A DNA stretch of 12,746 bases from Euperipatoides rowelli (lineage: Eukaryota > Onychophora > Udeonychophora > Euonychophora > Peripatopsidae): the NCBI GenBank assembly GCA_003024985.2, contig PXIH01S0017553.1. The stretch is one strand, 5' to 3'. Position 1 is the stretch's first letter. Every line of letters begins with the position of its first letter. Shown here in pieces: positions 6,701 through 12,607 of the stretch. The notes beneath the pieces are model-generated. The model was not told where the DNA came from, did not search any database, and was given only the letters and a program-made list of their open reading frames with translations. Position numbers and translations under genes: made by a program.

Positions 6701-9508
6701 GATTCTTCTGAAATGGAACCTAAATTAATTGACGAGTCTTATGAAAGTAAAAGTTTATCTCTTTGTAAAATTCAACCAAAAAACAAAATGGAAACTCATG
6801 TAAGCTTTATTCCTAGTTTTAAATGGCTTAATGGTTCTTATCAATGTTCTGAATGTTCATATAAAATTTCAGTTTTAGATGAAATATTAAGACATTGTTC
6901 AACTCATGAAGAATTAAATCAATTTGTTTGCTACCACTGCCAATTTTCTTCCAATGATTTTCATACATTAAAACAACATGCTATTATCTCTCATCTAATT
7001 CCTATTAATGATCTTGAAATGAAAGAAACTGAATCGAAGAATGAATTAAACATTGATATGGAAATTAAAACTAGGAAAATACATAAAGATTCTGAAAACA
7101 AATTGTCAGATTCTATTGATCATAGAGATTTATTAGGTAAAGAAATTGTTGAAGATGGAGAAAAGGCTTGTATTTTATCAGAATCCAAATTAAATTTGAA
7201 TCAGAATTATCTTGTACCCGATGACCTGCCTTTATTACTCAATTCTGATACTAGAAACGAAGAGGATGCTTCAATAAATTTTACTGAAGAATTAACCTCG
7301 AAACAAGCTTCAACTACTGAAAACACCTTAATTGCTGGTACAATGATTTCAACTGAAGAAACTTTAAAAAATAATGTAAACCCATCCTTTGAAAATTCCG
7401 AAACCATCTCTGAAAATGAAACCCCAATTCAAAATACTTCAGTAGAAACTATTTTAGTTCCAGAATTAGTAGTAAAACCTCAGAGCCCCAACAAAGCCTC
7501 ATTCAAGAAAGTTGGATCATTCTTTCACTGCAGTGAATGTCCCACCAAAGTAACACTTTTGCTATCAATAAAGCATCATATTACATACCATGGAGCAAGA
7601 GCAAGGTATTGTTGTATTTTTTGTAATTTTTCTGTGGATAAGTCTTTTTTGTTGGAACAACATGTCAGAGTACATATTAATCAGATGTCTGATTCTTTAA
7701 ATGGTTGTATTCAAACTGTTAAAAATTCGCAATTGCAAATTTCTAAGGAAATTGACAGCCATCTTGATTACACAAAAATTGCCAAAGAATTTATGTATCA
7801 ATGTGGGCAGTGTCCATTAACATGTCAAACTATACAAAGCATTGAACTTCATTTGCTGTTAACCCACAGTTTAAATAAATCCAATAAATGTATATATTGT
7901 ACATACTCAACTGACAGCAGTTATTTACTGAAGCTTCATTCTAAGTTACATGAAAAGCATATAGATTCGGCATCTAACCAACTTTGTACAGATTTATTAG
8001 CCAAAAAGATGGATGCTGAATATGAACTAAAAGGTAGTGCAAATTTAGCTATTTGTGACGGTGTTAGCAAACTAGAGAACTTAAATCAAATCAATAATGT
8101 TCACCAAACATCTCTTCCTTTGCCAGAAATTGCTACAAAAGGTGTAGAACCACAAAAGATATTCACTTATTGTTTAATAACAGTTGACGTTTATCAATGC
8201 AAGAAATGTCCAGCAATTTTTAGTGGTATTGAAAAAATTTTACATCATGTTTCTTTACATGGTAGTCAGCATCAACATCAATGTATCCATTGTGATTATT
8301 CAGTTAATTTTTTCACCTCATTTCAACAACATATGAAATTACATGCTGGTACCAAACCTGAAAAATGGAAAAGCAAATATATTGATAAATGTGAAGCTTT
8401 AAATAATGAAATATCTTCTCATGGTCAGCCATATGAGCAAAATTCTAATCAGTTGAATAGTTTAGTAGTAAATAAATCATTTGTAAACGACATAGTTCCT
8501 GAGGATGCAAAAATTGATGAAAGTCATGATTTTGGCAATCCAGAAAATTTGGAAAAGCCTGATGATTTGTTTACGATTGGTGAGTATGAATTAGTCATGA
8601 ATGTAAATAAAAGTAATTCTCTTTTAAAGTCTCAGATAAGAACTAATTGTACAAATGGACTTACATTGCCTAATATATCTGTGGATAAGCATTCTAGGGA
8701 TAAATGGAAATCCCTCACTTCTGAGCCTGTGTTAAGTGAAACAAATCATATTGAAAATGATATAATTGATTCACTTAATAAACAAAAACTTATTTCAGAA
8801 GAATGTGACACCGTTGTAATAGGATCATTGACTGAGGATGTTAATAATCATTCTAACTGTGAACTTAATACTGTTAATGATAAAAATCAATTGCAATTAG
8901 AAGATAAAACTGAAAATGTAAATATATCTTCTGTTATCAGGGATGAAATGGAAATTGACATAGATCCTAATAAATTAGCCAAACAAATTCAGAATGATGA
9001 AGTTTTTGATTCAAATTTGAATGATTCTGAGAAATTACTTTCAGAACTTAACGAACAAAATGTTGCAGACTCAGTAATGATTGATTTAGATACAGCTTTC
9101 TCCATACCTGGAGTCAGTGTTAAGGGATCAACTTTCTCATGTCTTCGGTGCCCATTTACATCTTCAACCAAAAATAGTATTCTCAGTCATCTTCGTGGAC
9201 ATTTTCAACGTTTCCTTTATAGATGTTCATATTGTAACTATAGTACTGATTTGTCAAATATATTAGAAACCCATGTTCAGTTTCATTTTACTGTGCCAAA
9301 AGAAACTGTGGGTGCATATCTAGCACTTGGGAATGGAGACATTGTCCAAAAAGGAGAATCATTGGAAGTCGATAAACATAGTATTTCAAAAGATGGAAAA
9401 ATAATTTTTGTTTGTTCATATTGTGATCGTGAATTTTTTGAAGAGGACTCTTTCTGTGAGCATGAAATGTTGCATTTAAATGGTTTGACTCCACAGCATG
9501 GTAGATGA
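788..9508 (+). CDS. Giant separated-pair C2H2 zinc-finger protein (2906 aa, 38 fingers, single coding exon)
   Basis: Probable nuclear DNA-binding regulator; no named orthologue is recognised. I count 38 C-x2-C-x11/12-H-x3/4-H fingers. Eighteen two-finger cassettes start (first Cys) at residues 30, 186, 260, 353, 533, 674, 815, 955, 1069, 1194, 1331, 1657, 1884, 2020, 2248, 2339, 2471 and 2785. Single fingers lie at 1812-1832 and 2876-2896. Finger A usually reads C-x2-C-P, finger B C-x2-C-[DN]-[YF]-[ST]; a 7-residue link, usually starting HG, joins them. The last feature recalls REST/charlatan-style fingers, a family resemblance only. A basic NLS-like stretch is at 446-462 (KRK...KRKKIKK). No KRAB, BTB, ZAD, SET, signal peptide or membrane segment is seen. 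Linkers are Asn/Ser/Glu/Lys-rich and look disordered. The start is the first ATG after an in-frame TAA at 776; A is at -3. TGA ends the frame at 9506-9508. An intact 8.7-kb exon argues strongly for a functional gene. Confidence 0.97.
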   Translation: MSAAADKQLARMKLLSSGVLFKKLGNLYCCCKCPAKSPLLLVIEQHCLGHGAGLIQKCNICDFSNDDVHLLAEHLKLHYCANQETPPLANDFQTSPSKLEAGHFFTLESSLNSGSNTNCLDTNNLWKNVNLSKKFHDSKILEYDSNSETLPESSSQEYLFQISLLIDNFSIDWEFLFCKSDNAYHCCKCPTKAFNIASIKYHMECHGAKLTNKCNYCDFSCNSFHSLGIHHEYHKQRPKKLGSTPLFKNGFSKVGHTFKCLQCPAVFWFPTSARRHVTCHGANKEFKCSLCDYSTTRKKNYEMHCAVHNNENSDIMAIKPLCIKFEKRKYKKRTPVVSDCNKKGVVNITSFKCSKCPAIIPYRYRMETHWACHGSIGRFKCDYCDYAVNKQDCLKTHQVLHESPQDIFANGEVVLFDNSTSNPSLLNRIRLTQKSQVKDAQFATVKRKLKQRLLIKRKKIKKLIVHPATVDNPTIPNIETSLIVVNKVENLEQVIDTEAKTPNENRIFIAPVKKFDKSYFKIISNPPKDIYQCKGCPARSTIKMMLRHVACHGTKKKFVCLHCDFSTVTSKNLVQHFVWHGIHLTDPDATKEILTQCRLKGTFAKSVQDKQKLVKKITSKPEVNISQIDYEALNETIESVVNQEYISEPSLVQTSTPLYTLVMRTRLNTPIYQCNKCPTVTFLGRITKHVTFHGANNKFVCTYCDFSSNYITNLRGHMRIHENGMIPKKKLNVPLPSMKIKRVKKVDPLTVEDYSSITNEQKLEESLVENQEKVTESYSKQLSSFIITNAQAQLFKSKALVPYHLIKGSNHAYQCHNCPQQVKGNLRIKLHSTCHGSVGNFQCNLCDYANNTRKSFLKHLKCHESLTTMDLSSSDTNSPCKVVSELNNDLITQEKLLPLPQEKKNETYSSIGVESSIENCIISPIIPVTGNDDDSIKTPFYKLPGPNPKSSQYQCSKCPLRGSLFKLERHKGSHGCNRRYACSLCDYSCLTMLKLGNHLLWHQRAGQQIPKENLQNDAINDNSSDFSIESTFLKMPQRVGKKKSIKRVKIPRQFRRAFHKIEGKTKYRCNKCPVETTFVSLMIRHLANHGTDKKYRCDYCDYTIDEISHLKRHMNHHQESGGNILEIGKDFKNLSGHNLNDSVHLPSVASDSQNNSFSLLSESEMDLSSSNSEEKVATASIREIDTPNGRILACTNCPAQAIHGGWLSRHILCHGVGRKFKCNYCDYSTDVSTNIHIHHKLHVLTKQKTIIPRPVIPSGQKELEASNKFHSPPTENFTKSMLKDVIPKPDSKLSTTLIYLKNKSGKIRQMRIPSHFHNMFKKIEATSNYTCNLCPLKTPSLAILLKHLVCHGAVRRYKCQYCSYSIQSTKHYKQHIFLHKQALAEQLSTKEEEATTSVISEILSQEKHDVTDKEDIEIKDINNYLEKSNSPLKENNSPLKETNSPLKETNSPLEKHSLVEENKYKTESHDNQLKKNQFEEKISHLKENNQLKDIKSYVEENKSRLEGNKDHLEEANNCINEKSKLEENYGYLTVDNNYLKENGNSLEDNHLKENSHVEIQSVEENINQIGENNCCQVKENNHIKENECLIEPNKNQINENINQIEENKNECESAKQFEEIKSLLKENCDNLSLDKTSKTNIIDDKDGIENVGRAYKCTKCPAFNKNFVKMKIHGFCHGSQRRYCCNYCDYSIDSRKRMNQHKLLHNKVLAANKIDCIEKLGQSNDLANIASAVRCDPTSEIATSLASCHLFNKQANNNTNAREAALDSIGQTCLENESLEEYNNFDAGCIKQPFVKKRNYNLNCTSNKKYQCKSCDYSTNGRGCFFYHVKMHKNELSHNLCSSDNKSEDLIDTSLSFPKSDNSKVIGGPRKYFKVGTSINLYQCKLCPAAMRGIGRIKVHSACHGDNRRFKCTYCNFTTAARHNMDTHIQLHTNEDRSALYNSAIAKGIKEDVEMWSLSRDRVRRKLKKEHDSSEMEPKLIDESYESKSLSLCKIQPKNKMETHVSFIPSFKWLNGSYQCSECSYKISVLDEILRHCSTHEELNQFVCYHCQFSSNDFHTLKQHAIISHLIPINDLEMKETESKNELNIDMEIKTRKIHKDSENKLSDSIDHRDLLGKEIVEDGEKACILSESKLNLNQNYLVPDDLPLLLNSDTRNEEDASINFTEELTSKQASTTENTLIAGTMISTEETLKNNVNPSFENSETISENETPIQNTSVETILVPELVVKPQSPNKASFKKVGSFFHCSECPTKVTLLLSIKHHITYHGARARYCCIFCNFSVDKSFLLEQHVRVHINQMSDSLNGCIQTVKNSQLQISKEIDSHLDYTKIAKEFMYQCGQCPLTCQTIQSIELHLLLTHSLNKSNKCIYCTYSTDSSYLLKLHSKLHEKHIDSASNQLCTDLLAKKMDAEYELKGSANLAICDGVSKLENLNQINNVHQTSLPLPEIATKGVEPQKIFTYCLITVDVYQCKKCPAIFSGIEKILHHVSLHGSQHQHQCIHCDYSVNFFTSFQQHMKLHAGTKPEKWKSKYIDKCEALNNEISSHGQPYEQNSNQLNSLVVNKSFVNDIVPEDAKIDESHDFGNPENLEKPDDLFTIGEYELVMNVNKSNSLLKSQIRTNCTNGLTLPNISVDKHSRDKWKSLTSEPVLSETNHIENDIIDSLNKQKLISEECDTVVIGSLTEDVNNHSNCELNTVNDKNQLQLEDKTENVNISSVIRDEMEIDIDPNKLAKQIQNDEVFDSNLNDSEKLLSELNEQNVADSVMIDLDTAFSIPGVSVKGSTFSCLRCPFTSSTKNSILSHLRGHFQRFLYRCSYCNYSTDLSNILETHVQFHFTVPKETVGAYLALGNGDIVQKGESLEVDKHSISKDGKIIFVCSYCDREFFEEDSFCEHEMLHLNGLTPQHGR
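875..4924 (+). other. N-terminal array: zinc-finger cassettes 1-11 (22 fingers)
   Basis: Cassette spans in DNA are 875-1021, 1343-1489, 1565-1711, 1844-1990, 2384-2527, 2807-2950, 3230-3376, 3650-3793, 3992-4138, 4367-4513 and 4778-4924. All zinc ligands are intact. Finger A of cassettes 5, 6 and 8 has 11 rather than 12 residues between the second Cys and first His, making those cassettes 48 instead of 49 residues. A Cys directly before the last His of finger A (CHG) is present in cassettes 2, 3, 4, 5, 7, 10 and 11. Finger B of cassette 11 has CSYS instead of CDYS. Gaps between cassettes run from 25 to 131 residues. Confidence 0.93.
2123..2173 (+). other. NLS-like basic stretch (residues 446-462)
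   Basis: Eleven of 17 residues are Lys or Arg, in clusters KRKLK, KRKK and KK, inside the linker between cassettes 4 and 5. It fits a classical or bipartite nuclear localisation signal. Smaller basic patches occur at the KRKYKKR segment before cassette 4 and at GKKKSIKRVK before cassette 9. Nuclear location is inferred, not shown. Confidence 0.5.
5072..5155 (+). repeat. 21-bp tandem repeat, four units (NSPLKE[NT])
   Basis: Four head-to-tail 21-bp units encode NSPLKEN, NSPLKET, NSPLKET and NSPLEKH (residues 1429-1456). Units differ at only a few bases (AGC/AGT, AAT/ACT; the last unit changes KE to EK). The period is a multiple of three, so unit gain or loss keeps the frame. This is the most homogeneous, presumably youngest, part of the longer heptapeptide array. 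Confidence 0.9.
5072..5668 (+). repeat. Degenerate heptapeptide array ([LIV]-[KE]-E-N-x3)
   Basis: Residues 1429-1627 are built from many diverged units with the core LKEN, VEEN, LEGN, LEDN, IKEN, INEN or IEEN, usually spaced seven residues apart, with insertions of a few residues in places. The stretch is very rich in Asn, Glu and Lys, has one hydrophobic residue per heptad and carries no finger ligands. It forms the longest linker of the protein (277 residues between cassettes 11 and 12). One hydrophobic per seven is too few for a classical coiled coil; a charged, flexible spacer or low-complexity helix is more likely. Confidence 0.8.
5756..9286 (+). other. Central and C-terminal array: cassettes 12-18, plus an orphan finger
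   Basis: Two-finger cassettes span 5756-5902, 6437-6583, 6845-6994, 7529-7675, 7802-7951, 8198-8344 and 9140-9286. An orphan single finger lies at 6221-6283. This half is more diverged: the cassette at 6845 has CS for CP, HE for HG and H-x4-H in finger B. The one at 7802 has H-x4-H in finger A and an HSLNKSNKC link. The one at 9140 has an HF link. All zinc ligands are present. Linkers are long (up to 265 residues before the last cassette) and acidic, with many Asp, Glu, Asn and Ser, which could serve as a transactivation or protein-interaction region. Confidence 0.9.
6221..6283 (+). other. Orphan finger B of a half-lost cassette
   Basis: C1812, C1815, H1828 and H1832 form a normal finger of the B type (CKSCDYST). 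Where finger A should be, the four ligand positions 1784, 1787, 1800 and 1804 are Asn, Ala, Tyr and Cys. The residues TSNKKYQ just before C1812 still resemble the usual inter-finger link. This looks like a cassette whose first finger decayed while the second was kept. Confidence 0.7.
9413..9475 (+). other. C-terminal single C2H2 finger
   Basis: C2876, C2879, H2892 and H2896 give a C-x2-C-x12-H-x3-H finger ten residues from the C-terminus. It has the aromatic Phe of a classical finger after the second Cys (CDREFF) and lacks both the CP and CDYS signatures, so it is a different finger type from the cassettes. It is possibly the remnant of the ancestral C-terminus. Confidence 0.85.
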
Positions 9509-9650
9509 AATAGAATATTACCCAGGTTTATTATATATGTACATCTTTTATTGATACTTTTGTTTGATATTATATATCCATGTATCATTTCCTTTTTTTA
9601 AATAGCGCCCTCTAATAAAATAGATATTTGTAATGAAGTCTGGTTATTGT
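9509..9650 (+). other. Proximal 3' UTR
   Basis: AT-rich sequence after the TGA stop, ending near the first poly(A) signal and a downstream GT/T-rich stretch (about 9639-9656) that would fit cleavage around 9630-9640. No ORF is present. A longer 3' UTR using distal signals cannot be excluded. Confidence 0.5.
9614..9619 (+). terminator. Proximal poly(A) signal AATAAA
   Basis: Canonical hexamer 105 nt after the stop codon, followed about 20-35 nt later by a TGGTTATTGTTT-type GT-rich element. This is the first canonical signal after the stop and the best candidate for the main 3' end. Confidence 0.6.
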
Positions 9651-10269
9651 TTCCTTTAAAATGTCCTCTAGTATAGCTTTCATTTTGAACAAAATAAGGT
9701 AAGTTAAAGTGGACATTTGAAACCAGATCTTCTGAAGCTTGCTTGGCAATGTTTGATCACTTAATTATTTTTATTAAATGGTTTTAATTAGCGGTGATAT
9801 TATTCAAAATTACATGAATACTTCTGATTTTTAGATTTTCTTTATCATGGTGTGACAAATCCATTGGATACTGTCTTGTTTAGCATATTTTCGAATTAAG
9901 TTATTCACTGTAGATAACATGTTTAGTATAGCCTTTTTATTAAAAATATGTAGCCTAATATTCCATTCCAAATATCAAAATTGCATGTCCTGTAATTATG
10001 ATTAATTTAACTTTGCATATTTTTATTTTTGGTTGTGCAAAAATTAATTTTTTTCATCTTTTCAAATGGGGATTCAAATCTTGTTNACCAAATGTTTAGT
10101 TGCTAACCTGGACAATCCAATTCATTTCATAGGAATATGTTTATGGGTTGCTTTTGTCAAAACTGTTCATCTTCAGAGGCAGTGTGACACATCCAGTATA
10201 TAATTTAGAAGGCGCCAGGTTTGAATGACAAGCTTTTTTTTTTTATTTATTGTAAAATGTGTCTTTTTT

Positions 10270-10275
10270 AATAAA
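10270..10275 (+). terminator. Candidate distal poly(A) signal AATAAA
   Basis: AATAAA followed by GTTGATGAGCTTTTTT, a plausible G/T-rich downstream element. If used, it gives a 3' UTR of about 0.8 kb. With AT content this high, hexamers by chance are common, so confidence is low. Confidence 0.25.
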
Positions 10276-10307
10276 AAGTTGATGAGCTTTTTTGGGATGA
10301 AGGGGCA

Positions 10308-10321
10308 TGACTCCTGAGTCA
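10308..10321. repeat. TGACTC-CT-GAGTCA palindrome
   Basis: A perfect 6-bp inverted repeat with a 2-bp centre; its right half with the preceding T is the AP-1/bZIP consensus TGAGTCA. In AT-rich DNA this GC-balanced palindrome stands out. It could be a bZIP binding site or chance. Confidence 0.3.
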
Positions 10322-10395
10322 CCCTCTGGGTTTACCACTGTTCAGAGGTATGCCTATTACAAACTTGTTTGTGGGTTGTTTATATGTTTATTCTA

Positions 10396-10401
10396 AATAA
10401 A
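10396..10401 (+). terminator. Candidate distal poly(A) signal AATAAA
   Basis: Another canonical hexamer, in TTCTAAATAAAG, about 0.9 kb after the stop, with further overlapping AATAAA copies near 10447-10457. Possible alternative 3' ends of the zinc-finger transcript, or chance matches in AT-rich DNA. Confidence 0.2.
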
Positions 10402-11163
10402 GTAACAGTCATATCTGCCAGCATTTTTAAATGCTAATTGAGTAAAAATAAATAAATTGAAGTATACCAGCTGCCAATGAGAATGTCCAGGAAGATTACA
10501 GATCTTTGCAAAAACAGAATATTCATTATTTTCAAAGTTAAATTATGATAAAGCCAGTGATATAATTTATTGCACTATTTATTGATAAATTTCCCTATAC
10601 TGATACTGAAGATTTATTTTTTTATTGGAAAGAAATGTTGTCAATCATGGCATGAAATTATAATTAGGCTACATAAGGAAGGTACAGCATCAATGAAACT
10701 TAAAAAAAAAAGCCAAATTTTAATCTGTTAATTATGTTTTGTAGCCTACATCTTATTGGAAATCAAGAATGATTTTTTAACTCTTAGAGTTTAAAAATAA
10801 TTACTGTATATGCATTGCCACTAATCAGATAGCAAATGCTATTGTCTTTATCTTACATTTTCTTCTCGCATCTATATTAATAGAAAACATATAAGATATT
10901 AAACTGTCAAGGAGCAACAAAATTCATTTTCCAATTTCTTGTTTTAAGAGAAATATTTTTTATGTTGTGTATTTTAAAAGTAAGATCCACAAGAGTAGCG
11001 ATGGGTTGTAGCTTATCTTTAAGGCTCAAAAGATCAATGACTCTAATAAATTGAATGCCATATTTTAATCAATTTTACAAAAAAAAAAAGGATAAACTGT
11101 TGCTCATTATACAGTAGGCTACATAATGTAGATATTATGAGCAGTATATTGTATTTCTATTTT

Positions 11164-11169
11164 GTTAAG
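11164..11169 (+). repeat. Left target-site duplication candidate (GTTAAG)
   Basis: GTTAAG immediately precedes the left terminal repeat; the matching copy is at 12638-12643, separated from the right terminal repeat by a single C. Extended to eight bases the copies are TTGTTAAG and GCGTTAAG (6 of 8 identical), so mutation or loss of a base must be assumed for a true hAT duplication. Confidence 0.45.
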
Positions 11170-11194
11170 CAGTGATGGAAAGTTTGTTTCAAGC

Positions 11195-11266
11195 TGCTCC
11201 AATTTTGTGGTGTTGCTACAACCTGTTACAAAAGATAAAAAAAATGAAAAAATTGCTCCGTGCTCC
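11195..11266 (+). repeat. Left subterminal TGCTCC motifs
   Basis: TGCTCC or TGCTAC occurs at 11195, 11214, 11254 and 11261, all on the plus strand, within 100 bp of the left terminus of the putative element. They match the motif cluster at the right end and could be transposase-binding repeats. Confidence 0.5.
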
Positions 11267-11367
11267 AAAATCGAAAAACTAAGCAGTTCCCAAATGTTCT
11301 TTTGTGTTTTTTATGACCAAAATACATACAGTATATCCATAGCTTATAGGTCACATAGTGTCAAATC

Positions 11368-11545
11368 AATTGGCTGTTTGGGGGCTACATGACAATGATA
11401 GGTCTGATATCCAGATGCTATAGAATAGTGGGGAAATGAATGAAATCACGTGGCAGTCGATAGAATGCAGGCCAAACTATGGGCCTGGCAGGTAATTGGC
11501 ATTTTGGGGCTGGATGTGCTAGGTGGAGTCTGAGATCCAGACGCT
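11368..11545 (+). repeat. Imperfect 52-bp direct repeat (copies 126 bp apart)
   Basis: Copy A is 11368-11419, copy B 11494-11545. Both start with AATTGGC, share a T/G-rich segment (TTTGGGG) and end in an 18-bp block matching at 16 of 18 bases (GTCTGA-x-ATCCAGA-x-GCT). The centre is diverged. The surrounding 180 bp is visibly more GC-rich than its neighbourhood. It lies inside the putative transposon and has no readable ORF. Confidence 0.55.
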
Positions 11546-12498
11546 CGTTAACTTACTACCAAACATTACAGTTTTTACAAATCTTTACAGACTAAAAAAA
11601 AAAAATTTGTGTACAATATTTTATTCCTTTACATTTAAAAAAAACAACTCATCAATTAATGTTTTCTAGCATTTATCCAAAGAATTTGTTATTGGAGGGA
11701 TTAGTAACGCTTCAATAATGTAGCCTTCGTCGGGTTAATTTAAAACATTGGTGACTTATTGTAGGTCAATGATTCGGTCATCTTTATGTCTGCCTAAGTT
11801 ATTTTTATTTTGAAGTTGATAATTTTGTTTCTATAAGCTCCAATTACAATAGATTGTTTTCTTTTGTAAACTGTCCGCCATTTACTGTTAAAATATCAAT
11901 AATGGTAGATTTTTTATAAAGTTGTTTTGAATTGAGAGATGATACGATAGTAGGCTAGCTAGCCGCTACAATATACATTAAGGTACTGTATTTTGAAACA
12001 ATTGGTTGCATTTTTATTTTTAAAAATCAATAATTGAAATGATTTCAAAAGTATTGTTCTACAGTAGGGCCTATTAGAATTTTTAATTGGGATTTATTTA
12101 TTAAAATTTAAACACGACTTTTGCCAATTACAATTCAGTAGGCTACCGAATACCACATGTAGGCTACAATTTAGATTATAGTAAAGTACAAATTAATCAT
12201 AGATTCAAATGGATAATGAAACATAAATGGTAACTTAATATATAATTAAAAAAAAAGAAGAATGCAGTAACAATTTGTATTACAATATTTAATAAGAACA
12301 AATTCCGATAAAGTATTTATAACAATAATGGAAGCAGGGTGATATCAAAACAGAAGCATGAAGATAAATTTTTGGTGTTTAACTGTATTTAGAGTTTAAT
12401 TTGTTTCGTTGAAAGGGGTGAAGTTATGTGAAACTTCCCCAATTCTTTTATTATTTAGTATGAATTTCAGCCCTGTATCAAATTGTTCTAATTTATAC

Positions 12499-12607
12499 TG
12501 CTCCAAACAATATTTTTTGTTGCTCCAAGCTGCTCAAAAATTTTTGTTGCTCCCGGCTGCTACAAATTAAAAATTTTGCTGCTCCAAAACACCTGAAAAT
12601 GTGCTCC
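12499..12607 (+). repeat. Right subterminal TGCTCC motif cluster
   Basis: Seven copies of TGCT[CA][CA] start at 12499, 12521, 12531, 12548, 12558, 12580 and 12602. Spacings are 22, 10, 17, 10, 22 and 22 bp, mostly near one or two helical turns. All are on the same strand. Such arrays near transposon ends often bind transposase (known for hAT elements); that role is inferred here. Confidence 0.55.

Larger units (their letters stand above)
9651..11163. other. Non-coding 3' flank
   Basis: I see no ORF with ATG, splice pattern or RNA gene worth calling on either strand. The stretch holds scattered AATAAA hexamers, a poly-T run near 10231-10241, one undetermined base (N) at 10086, a 14-bp AP-1-like palindrome at 10308-10321 and three TAGGCTAC-type words (10665, 10741 on the other strand, 11114). 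It may be partly distal 3' UTR, otherwise intergenic. Confidence 0.5.
10665..12167. repeat. Scattered GTAGGCTAC words
   Basis: The 9-mer GTAGGCTAC occurs exactly at 11114-11122, 12138-12146 and 12159-12167, and on the minus strand at 10741-10749. Near matches are at 10665-10672 (TAGGCTAC) and 11950-11957 (GTAGGCTA, inside a perfect 12-bp palindrome GGCTAGCTAGCC at 11953-11964). None was noticed in the coding exon. A rough composition estimate (about 70% AT) predicts well under one copy in the whole window. Confidence 0.6.

Noticed and set aside
788-9508. Recent processed retrocopy origin of the intronless frame
   Set aside because: There is no A-tract after the 3' UTR and no flanking duplication, and a splice acceptor sits upstream. 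The frame is fully intact over 2906 codons.
9283-9588. 101- and 68-codon minus-strand ORFs over the 3' end of the gene
   Set aside because: Antisense to the last finger codons, composition is what the complement of finger codons gives, with no domain and no promoter or splice evidence.
10068-10078. tRNA-like GGATTCAAATC box
   Set aside because: No A box, acceptor stem or cloverleaf could be built around it.
9851-10195. TGTGACAAATCCA (9851) and TGTGACACATCCA (10183) similarity
   Set aside because: A 12/13 match with no extension on either side; plausible by chance in biased sequence.
11162-11392. 76-codon plus-strand ORF beginning in the transposon end
   Set aside because: It opens with TTG rather than ATG, runs through the terminal repeat and subterminal motifs, and shows no transposase or other domain.
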